From the NCBI RefSeq assembly GCF_030272615.1, contig NC_081414.1:54180636-54244635 (forward strand): DNA of 64,000 nucleotides, in the 5' to 3' direction. How positions within the stretch are numbered: the first letter of the stretch is position 1; each line of letters starts with the position of its first letter. The DNA comes from Cryptomeria japonica. Taxonomy: Eukaryota > Streptophyta > Pinopsida > Cupressales > Cupressaceae. Shown here piece by piece: positions 1-11,589 of this stretch. The notes beneath the pieces are model-generated. The model had not been told where the DNA came from. It searched no databases and saw only the letters and a list, made by a program, of their open reading frames with translations. Position numbers and translations under genes: made by a program.

Positions 1-1439
1 ATACTTTAGTAATATAACCTAAACTACTAAACATACAAACTCAAAAGCATATAAACATCATAAACCTCATAACACCAGATTTAACGTGGAAACCCAAATA
101 GGGAAAAACCACTATGGGATTTCAGACCCACTAAGAAATATACTCTTCTAGAGTATGCTCGGTTAAAAGCAAATCCTGTTAAAGATTACAAACACATCGC
201 TAGATGTGACCCGGTTAAGGAATTTCCCTCAGATCTGTTAAGATCTTCACCTTGTTAGAAGTGACCTTGTTAAAGTATTTCAAACACTCAATCAGAATGT
301 CACCTTGCTAGAGGGTTTTACAAATTAGACTGTTAAGTCCAGTCGGTTAAGAGATTTTCTGTCACTTTCACAAAATAACAGTAATAAAAATCTATCTGCA
401 ACTTCACATCTAAAATGCTAAAGCAGATTCTTATTTGTTCAATACAATCTAGACATAGAAATAATCTTGTCCATTTGCTGGGCTTCTATACTCTGTTATT
501 CAAACAAGTCTTCAAGCTTCTATGCTCGGTAATCACTATGTAGCATCCCTATGCATACACTTGCCCGCATACATTATTTATCAATAGTTTCCTATTTATA
601 AACAATTAGCTAACCGCTTAATCTCCTTGATCACATTTTCCATGATCAATCATAGCCATCAGATCTTCCCGCTTGACCAGGTTCAATGCATCTTTCGATC
701 TGAAAAATGTTTTACCTTGTGTTGGAACTTGCATATATTTCTTGGAACTTGTGCTAGGGTATTACGGTTCAATCTGAACTGTAGATCTTCCTGCCGATCT
801 TCCATTGCCTTAGATTCTTAACAAACTATATTTACGACATACCAATCATTTAATCAGTTCCAGCTCATCAACTTTCTTCATTAAATAACGCATGTAACCA
901 TTTAATGTATTCTGTTATAGCTCGGTTACAACTCGGTAACAACTCAGTTACAACTTGGTAAATACTAAACTTCACTTAGTAGACATTCTGCCTTCATTAA
1001 CCGATAGCGATAACCTTAGGGTTTACTGACTAGGTTCCTTAGGGTTTACCGACTAGGTTCTTTGCTTGGTAACATAGTATAGTATTAACCTTACAATTTA
1101 CAACATATGTATTATGTCAAAACAACCTAAACATCATGATCTCATCATTGTCTGACTCGGTAATGCTTGCCCATTGAATACCTTATTCATCCTCTTATTC
1201 ATCATAATTTTTCTGTGTCTTTTACCGACATCTTTATACTCTTCAAATCATACTTCTCAAGATATGGCAACATCATACTGAATTAGAAAATCAATTTCTT
1301 GACATCAATGACAAAATAATAATATCAAGATAGTAAACATCCTTAATCAGTTATATCCATAATCATCAACAACCTTCTTAATATACTTATTGAAATGCCA
1401 ACAATCTTCTATTGTCTGTTATAATGCCAAATACTAACA
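1..1439 (-). repeat. 3' LTR of Copia A (partial)
   Basis: Matches 6266-7680 over its whole length with scattered substitutions. The inner edge is ...CTAACA at 1439, which is TGTTAG on the element strand, directly beside the polypurine tract. The outer edge and its target duplication lie before base 1. Confidence 0.92.
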
Positions 1440-1453
1440 ATCTCCCCCTTTGG
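1440..1453 (-). other. Polypurine tract of Copia A
   Basis: The minus strand reads CCAAAGGGGGAGAT immediately upstream of the 3' LTR start. This is the usual position and composition of the plus-strand DNA primer in LTR retrotransposons. Confidence 0.8.
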
Positions 1454-1899
1454 CATTGATGACAAAACCAATTGATTTGACCTTAAAAGATTCGGATTGC
1501 TGTGATTCTGAAATGCTGAAATGCTCTGTTGCTATCATCAGACTTCTCCCCCATACATTAGACTTCTCCTCTCTTTTTTTGTCTTCTTTCCAATCTTTAG
1601 TATTCTCCTCTTTCTCAGTTTTCTCCCCCTTTGACAACAATGCCAAAAAGTAAAGAACTAAAACATAATTTCTTCCTATATGAAGTGAATTCCTGCTGTA
1701 ATCTATCAATTCAGTCTCCATCAGAGCATTTTGTCTTCAAAATTCCTGTTCCCTATATGGTTTCCTGTATTATTTCCTGTAATATTTCATGTAATATTTC
1801 TTGTACACCTTTAGAAAACATCATAAAGTGTGTAAGTTAGCATCAACTCCTAAAAGATATTCGATAGAGTCATCGGATTGATGCTTTCACAGAACTCAG

Positions 1900-4800
1900 T
1901 CAGTGAGTAAAAGAGAGGGGTAGGACCCCTAACTTACTTCTGAGATATTCAAAAGTGTCCCTTGGTAGTGGTTTGGTGAAGATATCTTCTATTTGTTCCT
2001 TTGTGCTAACATACTCCAACACCACTTTCTTCTCTTGAGCTTCTTCTCTAAGATAATGATATTTGATAGAGATGTGCTTTGTCTTAGAGTGCATAATAGG
2101 ATTCTTTGAAATGTTAATGGCACTAGTATTGTCATAGACTATAGTTACTGGCTCGATAACTTTCTCATTTATACCTTCCAACAGTTGTTTGATCCATGCA
2201 ATGTTGGTACAATTCAATGCTGCAACAATGTATTCAGCTTTTGCTGCTGACTGTGAAACACATCCTTGTTTCTTGCTAAGCCAACTCACTAGTATTTCTC
2301 CTAAAAAGAAAGCTCCTCCACTTATGCTTTTCTTGTCATCAATGTTGCTTGCCCAATCAGCATCAGTATACACTTTTAAATCAAAATCATTTCCTTTCTG
2401 ATATACTAAGCCATAACCTTCAAGGCCTTTCAAGTATCTATAAATTCTCTTGATCGTTGTCATGTGTGTTTCCTTAGGATCTGCAGAGAATCTTGCAACT
2501 ATACCTATTGCATGTGCTATGTCTGGTCTGCTGTGAACAACATATTATAGCTTTCCAATCATGGATCGGTAAAGTGTCTCATCAATAGATGCAGATTCAT
2601 CATTTTTTGATAATTTACAATTGGTAGTCATAGGAGTACTTACTGGATTTGAATCCTCCATTCCAAATTTCTTCAAGATTTCCTTTATGTACTTGGATTG
2701 AGTAATAAAATTATCATTTTTCATTTGCAGTATCTGTAAACCTATAAAATACTTTATCTCACCGATTAATGACATCTCAAATTCTTTTCTCATTTCATTT
2801 CCAAAGTTTTTGCATAGAGAGTCATTTCCACAAAATATAATATCATCAACAAATATGGCTGAGATCAGTATTCCATTTTCATCATTCTTCATGTACATAT
2901 TGTTGTTCTCACTTGTCCTTATAAAACCAATCTTAATCAAATAAGAGTGCAATCTTTCATACCATGCTCTAGGTGCTTGTTTCAAACCATATAAAGCTTT
3001 GTTCAATTTACATACTTGATCTTTATTCTTGTCTTCAACAAATCCTTCAGGTTGTTCAATAAAAACTTCTTCTTCTAATATTCCATTCAGAAATGCAGAT
3101 TTGACATCCATTTGATATACCTTGAAGTTTTTGAAAGGAGCATATACCTACAAAGTTCTTACTCCTTCAAGTCTAGCAATAGGTGCAAAAGTTTCACCAT
3201 AATCAATTCCTTCTTCTTGAGCATAACCTTTGCAAACTAGTCTTGCTTTGTTTTGAATGACCTCTCCTTTTTCACTTAGCTTGTTTCTGAAAATCCACTT
3301 TGTACCAATTACATTTTTGTCCTTCGGTCTTGGGATTAGTGTCCATGTGTTGTTCTTCTTGATTTGATCAATCTCTTCTATCATAGCATTTATCCAATCT
3401 TCACTGTTAAATGCCTCTTTCACTATTCTTGGTTCAAATTTAGATATCAGACATGTGTTCTATCTTAGTTTGTTCCTTGTCATCACTGGATCATCCTTAT
3501 CTCCTAAAATCTGACTTGGTGCATGATGTCTTCTGACATACTTGGCTAATACAGGCTTGGTAGGCTTTGTATGATCTTCTTCATCACTCGGTAACTAGAT
3601 ATTCTCTTCATTTTCTTCAACAGTCTTCTCGGTAAGACTTGTCGGTTGAACATAGACAAATTCATCATAGTCTTCTGGTTCCTTGGAATTTCCTTCATCA
3701 TTTCTTTCTACAAATTCATCAATTTTCACATTTGCACTTTCTACTATTTTGTTAGATGATTTGATCAGACATTTAAATGCTTTGCTTCTAGAAGAATAAC
3801 CTAGAAATGTTCCTTCTTCACTCTTCTAATCAAACTTGCCATTTCTATCATCTTTGTGAACATAGCATCTACTTCCAAAGATTTTAAAATAACTTACATT
3901 AGGTTTCTTATCATACCAGATTTCATATGGTGTCTTCAAAGCACCTTTCTTCAATTGTACTCGGTTCAAGGTGTAAATTGTTGTGCTTATTGCTTCTCTC
4001 CAAAATGTTTGTGGCACTTTCTTTTCAATCATCAGTGTTCTAGCACAATCCACAATAGATTTGTTTCTTCTCTCAGCTATTCCATTCTGTTGTGGAGTTC
4101 TCGGTGCAGAGACTTGTCTTTTAATACCATGATCATTGTAGAATAAGTTGAATTCATCAGATGTGAACTCTCCTCCTCTATCTGATCTAAGACATTTTAG
4201 TTGTCTTCCTATTTCATTTTCAACTCTTGCCTTGTACCATTTAAACATTTGAAAAGCTTCTGATTTATCTTCTAAAAACATTACTGACATAATCCTTGAA
4301 TAGTCATCCACAAATAATATGAAATATTTATCACCATAATAACTTTGAACTTTCATAGGACCACAAAGATCAGTGTGCACAAGATCTAAAATTCCCTTAG
4401 AAGTATAAGACTTACTTGTAAAGCTTGACCTTGTCATCTTACCCATCTGGAATCTTTGGCACATAGCATTCTCAAGTTTTTCAAGACTCGGTAGATCTCT
4501 TACTCGGTGCTTCTTACTTATTTTGATCAGATTATCACAATTTACATGACAAAACCTTTTATGCCATAACCAGGTATCATCTATATTTGCATACAAACAC
4601 TTGTTCTGAGTTGAGTCAAGGTGAAATGTGTTACCTTTTGTTTGTGTCCCGGTAGCAGCTAACTTTCCATTCTTGTCATGAACTTTGACAATTCCTTTCT
4701 GAAATTCTATTCGGTAACCTGTGTTGTTTAGTTGTGCTACACTCAACAAATTGTATTTCAAACCTGCAACCCAATAAACATCATTGCATCTTGCATTGTC

Positions 4801-6084
4801 AAGAAGTGTTATAGATCCTTTACCTTTCACTAGACATGGTGCATCATTACCAAATCTAACATAGCCTCCATCATAATCTTCTAATATAACAAACTTGTGT
4901 TTATCTCCTGTCATATGATGTGAGCATCCACTATCTATGATCCAAGAATCATTAGTATTTATGTGAGATATTAGGGCTTTTTCTTCATACCTTTCTTCAT
5001 CTGATCCATCTTTGATAGCCACATAAACTACTTCCTCTGTATCCCTTTCATCTGATTTATCATCATTGGATTCCTCATCAGCTATTAAGCATGTCTTTCT
5101 ATCTCTTCTTCTGAAGTCTCAGTGTTCTCTATAATGATTGTCTTTCTGTTTGTCATCTTGGTAATCTCTCTTTTCAGTAGAATCTTTGTCAGGACAGTTA
5201 GAAGCCATATGTCCTATAATATCACAATTGAAACATTTCAAAGGTAGTTTTCCTTTATACTTACCTTTGCCTTTTGGTAACCTTTTGGCTAATAGTGCTT
5301 CAAACTCTTCTTGCTTTCTGATTTCCTCATACAGTTTGTGTACTTCTTCCATGTTCTTATGAAATCTTTCACTTGCTCCACTGTGATCTCCTTCAGAGTA
5401 CTTATACTTTCTTTCATTGTAATCATTAGATTCATCAAGATGAGAAGAACTAAATGTAGATTCAACTTTATTTACCGAAGATCCACTATTATGAAAGTTA
5501 CTTAGCTCAAATGCATGTAGCTTACCAATAGTAGCATCTAAAGAAACTAACATATTCGGTACAGACCTCAATTCATTGATTGCAAAGACTCAAATTGCAT
5601 AAGTTGGTAGAAGGGTTCTTAACAACTTACTTGTTATATCCTTTTCTTCAATAGTTCCACCTGCTCCTTTGATTTGATTGATAATCTCCTTTAGTCTTGT
5701 ACTGTACTGAGTTATGTTCTCACCTTCACTCATCCTCATGGATTGAAGTTGTCCTCTTAGACTATCTACTTTTGCTCTTTGAACATGTTCATCTCCTCCA
5801 TACATAGATATGAGCTTATCCCACATTGGCTTTGCATCATTGCAACCTTCTAGATCATTAAACGATGAGTCAGTCAATGCAGATGTTATTTCAATCATTG
5901 CTTGGATATGTTCTTGCTTTGCCTTTATCTCTTCCATTGTCAGTGGATAGGTGCTCGGTGTAACAAAATCATTCTCCAGATAGTGTACAACATATTCTCC
6001 AACTTCTGATAGGTGCAGCTTCATCCTTTTCTGCCATGTAGAGAAACTTGACTTGTTCAGCTTCGGTGCATCCCTCTTATACAT
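1900..6084 (-). pseudogene. Copia A gag-pol polyprotein, broken by seven in-frame stops
   Basis: One reading frame of about 1,395 codons runs from ATG at 6084 to TGA at 1900-1902, close to the normal Copia length. In order: UBN2-type Gag; a zinc knuckle CFNCDIIGHMASNC near 5215; protease WIIDSGCSHHMTG near 4935; a pre-integrase zinc region; integrase with TDLCGP, SDRGGEF and GIAERRN; RT from about 3400 with FVDDIIF near 2860; RNase H near 2400-1950 ending in a KPLPRDTFEYLRSKLG tail. Stops lie at 5590, 5119, 3826, 3595, 3460, 3148 and 2545 (lower coordinate of each codon). I saw no frameshift. The pre-integrase zinc site reads MCQRFQMGK, so the expected second Cys of CxxC is Phe. It should not make a functional polyprotein. 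Confidence 0.92.
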
Positions 6085-6134
6085 CTTTAGATCTTTAACT
6101 CAAGTGCCTTTAAACTTTTCTTTTGGAGTCCAAA

Positions 6135-6146
6135 GCTCTGATACCA
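6135..6146 (-). other. Primer binding site of Copia A (tRNA-iMet)
   Basis: The minus strand reads TGGTATCAGAGC two bases inside the 5' LTR. It is complementary to the 3' end of plant initiator tRNA-Met, the standard Copia primer. Confidence 0.9.
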
Positions 6147-6148
6147 AT

Positions 6149-7680
6149 TGATAGTTCTGATACTTAATATAAGTATAGATCCAATAGCCAACAAGATGAG
6201 AGGGGGGGGGTGAATCATACAAACATAATCTTCCATAAAAACATCAGATTCAACCTCGGTAACATATACTTCAGTAATATAACCAAAAATGCTAAACATA
6301 CAAACTCAAAAGCAGATAAACATCATAAACCTCATAACACCAGATTTAACGTGGAAACCCAAATAGGGAAAAACCACTATGGGATTTCAGACATACTAAG
6401 AAATATGCTCTTCTAGAGTATGCTCGGTTAAAAGTAAATCCTATTAAAGATTACAAACACATTGCTAGATGTGACCCAGTTAAGGGATTTCCCTCAGATT
6501 TGTTAGGATCTTCACCTTGTTAGAAGTGACCTTCTTAAAGGATTTCAAACACTCAATCAAAATGTCACCTTGCTAGAGGGTTTTACAAATATGAATGTTA
6601 AGTCCACTCGGTTAAGAGATTTTTTGTCACTTTCACAAAATAATAGTAATAAAAATCTATCTCCAACTTCACATCTAAAATGCTAAAGCAGATTCTTATT
6701 TGTTCAATACAATCTAGACATAGAACTAATCTTGTCCATTTGCTGGGCTTCTATACTCTGTTATTCAAATAGGTTTTCAAGCTTCTGTGCTCGGTAATCA
6801 CTATGTAGCATCCCTATGCATACACTTGCCTGCATACATTGTTTATCAACAATTTCCTATTTATAAACAAGTAGCTAACCGCTTAATCTCCTTGATCACA
6901 TTTCCCATGATCAATCATAGCCATCAGATCTTCATGCTTGACCAGGTTCAATGCATCTTTCGATCTTAAAAATGTTTTACCTTGCCTTGGAACTTGCATA
7001 TATTTCTTGGAACTTGTGCTAGGGTATTGCGGTTCAATCTGAACTGTAGATCTTCCTATCGATCTTCCATTGCCATAGATTCTTAACAAACTATATTTAT
7101 GGCATACCAATCATTTAATCAGTTCCAGCTCATCATCTTCCTTCATTAAATAACGCATGGAACCATTTAATGTATTCTGTTATAGCTTGGTTACAACTCG
7201 GTAACAACTCGGTTACAACTTGGTAAATACTAAACTTCACTCGGTAGACATTCCGCCTTCATTAACCGATAGCGATAACCTTAGGGTTTACCGACTAGGT
7301 TCTTTTCTTGGTAACATAGTATAGTATTAACCTTACATTTACAACATATGTATGATGTCAAAACAATCTAAACATTAGGATCTCATCATTGTCTGACTCG
7401 GTAATAGTTGCCCATTGAATATCTTATTCATCCTCTTATTCATCATAATCTTTCTATGTCTTTTACCGACATCTTTATACTCTTCAAATCATACTTCTCA
7501 AGATATGGGAACATCATACTGAATTAGAAAATTAATTTCTTGACATCAATGACAAAATAATAATATCAAGACAGTAAACATCCTTAATCAGTTATATCCA
7601 TAATCATCAACAACCTTCTCAATATCCTTATTGAAATGCCAACAATCTTCCATTGTCTGTTATAATGCCAAATGCTAACA
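6149..7680 (-). repeat. 5' LTR of Copia A (1,532 bp, complete)
   Basis: Begins TGTTAG (at 7680) and ends CTATCA (at 6149) on the element strand. It is bordered by the PBS on the inside and by unrelated gag-like sequence on the outside. It contains an 8-bp G run near 6204 and many CTCGGTAA-like short motifs that are shared with the left LTR. Confidence 0.92.
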
Positions 7681-7860
7681 CTTTTTTCCTTCCATATTTA
7701 AACCCATAATCTCCACTATGAAAGGCTCATCAATCCTAAATTTGATACCATACACATTGAGAATGCCTTTATGCCATCCCTTCACAAAAAATTTCAATCC
7801 ACATCTTCGTGTTTTGTTCCCACTTTTGAAATGAAGACGGATCCATTTTGTTCTTCTTCC
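7681..7860 (-). pseudogene. Gag-like fragment truncated by Copia A
   Basis: The minus-strand frame 7800-7681 reads FFVKGWHKGILNVYGIK followed by FRIDEPFIVEIMGLN, then stops at the Copia A LTR border. The W-x4-L-x-V-x-GIKF-x-I-x-E-F pattern resembles N-terminal ORF segments that recur in plant repeat families. That resemblance is from memory and the family is not named with certainty. The remainder of the gene would lie beyond the left LTR of Copia A, outside the window. Confidence 0.4.
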
Positions 7861-8085
7861 CCCATAAAAAGATTACCTCTACAACTTTTAATATTCACAA
7901 AAATAATACCAGACCTAAACCAATGGATACAAAAGTAGATAAGGAAGAATGATCTGGAAAGTTGACTCCACTTATTTCTAGAAATTTCTTTACTCATGTG
8001 AATCGATGGTATAATTAATATTTGGCCATTGGGCAAGATTTTAAGCATCCCTTCATGTCAAATCACACGAGTGAACTCGCAATGA

Positions 8086-8405
8086 TTACCTAGTTGTCCA
8101 CCATTTGATTTCATCATTGAGCACACCAAGATTAGCCATCTAATCCATAGGCATATTGCCTTCCCTAAAGACATGGGTAATATGAATTTCTTCCAAATTG
8201 GCAATCATACCAAGGCACTCCTGGATTAAATGTTTGATTGTCTAGTTGGGAGGCGTCATTTTAATTAGGCAATTAATTATATTTAGAGAGTCACTTTCTA
8301 ACTAGACCTTTTTATTCCCTCCAAGAATGGCAAGTTGAAGCCCAATGTAGGCCACATTTGCCTTAGCAAAGTGGTTTGTCTGAGTACCCAGTCTGAGTGC
8401 CACTG
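8086..8405 (-). pseudogene. Decayed RNase H-like domain (RVT_3 type, LINE-tail-like)
   Basis: About 106 codons stay in one frame. Recognisable motifs in order are LGTQTNHFAKANVAYIGLQL, LESDSLNIINCL, HLIQECLGMIANLEEI and HVFREGNMPMD, then MANLG and KWWT before TAA at 8086-8088. This is the layout of the RNase H-like domain found at the C-terminus of plant non-LTR retrotransposon proteins and related pseudogenes. Three internal stops at 8302, 8242 and 8140 are all TAG where the family has Trp (V-W-LE, N-W-TI, D-W-MA). No RT domain is visible upstream, so this is a 5'-truncated remnant. Confidence 0.7.
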
Positions 8406-10091
8406 TTGAGACCAACCTACCATAGATTGAGGTTAAGTTTATTATTATTATTATTTAGATTTTTTAAGGTATATATATAAATTATTATAATTATATATTC
8501 ATTTAAAATGGGTATCTATTAAGGATGCTATTTATTTTATTTTATGATATAAATTTAAATCCATTGAGTTATGATTTTTAAATATTTTCATTTACGTTTG
8601 GTTATTTATCTTGGGGGAAGTTATATCTATGGGAAAGTGATATATTAGAAGTGTTATATCTATGACTAAATGATGAGATTTGGAAAAATTTAGGGTTTGG
8701 CTAATTCAAAATGTTGATAAATTAAGTAATCACTCCCCCTGAAATATGTTCGTGTCTATAAAGTCCTTTGTCTTTGAATGTTTTGGTTTGCTATTATGTC
8801 TTGAGATTTGTTATGTTAGGCTTTCACATACTGTCATCAAGTTTTATTGGTTCTTTAGGATTCCAATTTTAATGTGCAAGAAAGGCATTCGGTCACATGG
8901 TAGTTCTTGGGGCAGAATTATTTATTTATTTATTTTTCTAATCAAAATAGTTTAAGTTATAATGTGAATAAAATATTTATCTTGTGCCTTTGATCTACAT
9001 TATTTAATTCCTAAGTTTTAATTTAAAGATATTATTATATTTCTTACATAAAATAGTAATAAAAATAATAATAATATCTTGCAAGTAGTTTAAATTTTAA
9101 ACTATCATTATATTCCTTATTTTATTTATTAGTTAAAAGTTGGATTATTTTCAAAAATTAACTCTACAAGTCAAATAATATTTATTTCATCATCTTCATT
9201 ATGGAGCACTTTGCAATCCATGAAAACTTTGATACTAAGACACCCTTCATGCATGATGACCATTAAATTTGGTTACATAATTTTTTTTCAATCTCATTCA
9301 TTTGTATGTGAGTTTTATTTAAATGTTATGACATGCTTTCAAATCTAATAATTTTTAGTTTCTAATAATTGTTAAATTTTGTAACCTTGTAATCCAAGGG
9401 CCATAAATACTCTTAAAATTGACATAAATCCCTACAATGACCATGTGATCCAATGGTCCATAATGAATGGATATACTTTTCGTTGCTAGTTTAGTTTAAA
9501 TTTTTGTTTAATTGTTTGAAGTTCATCTCTCGTCATGGTAGGCTCTTAGCTATATTTTATTACTTAAATTTTACTTACACTCAAGTGCTCACAGTCCCTT
9601 ATATTTTGTTTAATTGTTTGAAGAATCGATGTTATTGACATTGGTTTTAGTTTCGATGCAGATGTTTTATTCTTAATGATTGGGTTCAAGTCTTTTAGTT
9701 CTAAGATTTTTTTTTTAAATATGGAAAAGCATAGAATACATATATATTTAATATGGAAAAAAAAGATTTACAGAAGTAAAAGGACTAGAATTACCAACTA
9801 AAACATTTATCATTCATTCAGGTAGGAAAGTTCAGATATTAAAATTTAATATACAGTTGCACCCAAATTAAATTATGGGTAATCAATTAAACCTTACTTG
9901 ATTCATGTTAGTAATCCTTGCAATATCTTTCCCAATAACGGAATGCCAAATTTTTTTTGAACTAATATTTGCGCTAACAAACATGCAATTTCACTGATGC
10001 AAATAACAATATAAAATAAATTTAGTAAAAAGTTGAATCCTGATTGATAGTTCATGTTTAGTTTAATCGCGGTTTTAAGCTTTGTCCGTCC
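8406..10091. other. AT-rich intergenic DNA, no gene recognised
   Basis: Long stretches of A/T with short open frames that lack any recognisable motif. It probably includes distal upstream sequence of the F-box gene. I see no TE ends or coding signal. Confidence 0.6.
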
Positions 10092-10099
10092 TTATAAAA
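10092..10099 (+). promoter_or_regulatory. Candidate TATA box of the F-box gene
   Basis: TTATAAAA lies about 245 bases before the first ATG of the F-box gene. A start about 30 bases downstream would give a leader of roughly 210 bases. The position fits a plant core promoter but no other element was verified. Confidence 0.4.
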
Positions 10100-10111
10100 C
10101 TACACCGTACA

Positions 10112-10338
10112 TAAATTTATGAAAAATTGATTGCATATTCAAATTTCATTATTAGAATTAAAAATATCTCTTTCTATTAAATTAGAGTGTCTACATATTA
10201 ATCTCTCTATCATTTATTCTCTGATTCTTATTCTTTCAACTTCATTTCAGTTGTTCTTAACCAAATGTCGTTTAGCCACAACTCTTCACAATTATAAGAG
10301 GAAATCACGGTAGATAGAAAAGCAATAGCATACAATAA
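10112..10338 (+). promoter_or_regulatory. 5' leader/proximal promoter shared with the second F-box copy
   Basis: This block aligns with 51855-52059 upstream of the second F-box copy. The best-conserved stretches are TCTTAACCAAATGTCGTTT and ACAATTATAAGAGG. Conservation outside the coding region shows that the whole gene with its leader was duplicated. The candidate TATA box lies just upstream of the aligned part. Confidence 0.6.
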
Positions 10339-11535
10339 ATGAGCTTGGAAGCGTTAGAGCAGAAGATAATGGAGGGAAAATTTATTTGTGGAATGGAAGG
10401 ACAAGAAGAGACAGAGCAGTTGGGTGTAGCTAAGTTGCCCAGCCATATAAAGAAGTGTATATTTGAAAAGCTTCCATTACAATCAATCTCCCGCTCTCAT
10501 CTTGTTTGCAAAGAATGGAATTATATCTTATCATCCCGCAGGTTTATGTCCTCATTGCCCAGAAGCAATCCGTGGCTGCTTTTCTGTGCTCAAGACTCTT
10601 GTATGGCATACTGTTTTTCCACGCACAAATGGAGGAAGATCTCTCTCTCTTTCCCCCCAACTCTAATCGGAAAGAATTACAGTGATTTCAAGTTTTCAAG
10701 TGAAGAGCTTGGGCTTCTTTTAATACAAAACCACAATCTGCGTAGGAAAGATTATCTTTCCTATCCACTTAGGAATGAATATATTTGCAATCCACTTACG
10801 AAAGATTATGCAGAGATAGGAAGTCATGTGTTTGGGAATGTAATCGGAATTGTACAGGGAAAGAGCGGTGATGAGCCTTATTTGGTAACCAGGTTTTACG
10901 ACTCACGAATTCCTCGCATACTAGTTTATCATTATTTTCAAGATTCGTGGAGGATTAAGTTTGATTTTGAGATTTCAGAGAAAAAAGACTTGGCAATACT
11001 TTCATATAGAATGTGTGCGTGCAATGGCGTTATTTTCTTTGGGGTAAGACTTCCTATGCCTATTGTGGGCTACAACATTCGACATACGCTCATTAAGCGT
11101 GTTAGAATAGAGGCATTACCCGGCCACATTCTTGAGGAATTTGGTAATAATTTTAATACATACCCATTAACAATGGGTGCATATGGATTGTCTGTTCTAG
11201 TTCTACTACAGAATAAGGATCCATTAAAGGGCATTTTTATCTTGGAGTTGTTTGAAGACGAGGAAGATGAGTTTCTTTGGAAATGGAGGGAGTTTGCCAC
11301 GCTTACATCAACCTCTCTCCCTTTTGAGGGAAATTATAACAAGTATGTTATTGTGGGAGATTATTTGTGCTTTATCAGGCAATGTGATAGATTTGTAGAA
11401 GTAGCAGCATACAATTTAAAGGAAGGGTTTTGGCAACGCCTTCCACAATGTTATATACGCTATGATGATATTAGGTCATTTCAACCTAAACTTAAGGTGA
11501 GAGGGTGTCAGTCAAAGCTTCTCAGCAGTTCATGA
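10339..11535 (+). CDS. F-box protein (398 aa), putative SCF substrate receptor
   Basis: A single uninterrupted frame that is probably one exon. Residues about 32-72 form an F-box (KLPSHIKKCIFEKLPLQSI, then LVCKEW and SSRRF), the part known to bind SKP1 in SCF ubiquitin ligases. The rest (NPWLLFCAQDS, HKWRKISL, ICNPLTKDY, GAYGLSVLVL, VGDYLCFIR, AAYNLKEGFWQRLP) resembles plant F-box proteins with kelch/FBA-like C-terminal regions; the substrate cannot be told from sequence. A second Met at residue 11 (10369) is retained in the copy at 63336 whereas Met1 is not, so translation may begin there. No in-frame stop or splice signal is needed to explain the frame. Broken relatives lie at 47128 and 63336 in the same orientation. 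Confidence 0.88.
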   Translation: MSLEALEQKIMEGKFICGMEGQEETEQLGVAKLPSHIKKCIFEKLPLQSISRSHLVCKEWNYILSSRRFMSSLPRSNPWLLFCAQDSCMAYCFSTHKWRKISLSFPPTLIGKNYSDFKFSSEELGLLLIQNHNLRRKDYLSYPLRNEYICNPLTKDYAEIGSHVFGNVIGIVQGKSGDEPYLVTRFYDSRIPRILVYHYFQDSWRIKFDFEISEKKDLAILSYRMCACNGVIFFGVRLPMPIVGYNIRHTLIKRVRIEALPGHILEEFGNNFNTYPLTMGAYGLSVLVLLQNKDPLKGIFILELFEDEEDEFLWKWREFATLTSTSLPFEGNYNKYVIVGDYLCFIRQCDRFVEVAAYNLKEGFWQRLPQCYIRYDDIRSFQPKLKVRGCQSKLLSSS

Positions 11536-11583
11536 TATTTTTTTCTTAATTGAAGAAGTAATGAATTATGATTTTTTATATAA

Positions 11584-11589
11584 AATAAA
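11584..11589 (+). terminator. Candidate poly(A) signal of the F-box gene
   Basis: AATAAA lies about 50 bases after the F-box stop codon in strongly AT-rich DNA. Such hexamers are frequent here by chance, so support is weak. Confidence 0.35.

Larger units (their letters stand above)
1..7680 (-). mobile_element. Ty1/Copia LTR retrotransposon A, left end outside the window
   Basis: Two long near-identical direct repeats (1-1439 and 6149-7680) flank a minus-strand gag-pol frame. Read on the minus strand the order is 5' LTR, PBS, Gag, protease, integrase, reverse transcriptase, RNase H, PPT, 3' LTR. Integrase before RT defines Copia. The right LTR is complete, running from TGTTAG at 7680 to CTATCA at 6149; the left copy lacks about its last 116 bases because the window begins inside it. 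The insertion cut a gag-like sequence that resumes at 7681. The RT active site reads FVDDIIF and the LTRs are long, which suggests a SIRE/Maximus-like lineage (inference). Confidence 0.93.

Noticed and set aside
627-821. Short plus-strand open frame in the first LTR
   Set aside because: It lies inside an LTR, begins at a non-ATG codon, and the equivalent frame in the right LTR (about 6890) is not conserved as protein.
6135-6146. tRNA gene signal
   Set aside because: TGGTATCAGAGC here and at 15623, 59119 and 62582 matches only the tRNA-Met 3' end and sits at LTR edges; these are primer sites, not tRNA genes. No cloverleaf was seen anywhere.
8746-8955. 70-codon open frame upstream of the F-box gene
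   Set aside because: No recognisable motif, hydrophobic composition from T-rich DNA, no promoter context.
10463-11300. Overlapping frames within the F-box gene
   Set aside because: Shadows of the 398-codon coding frame in other frames or on the opposite strand.
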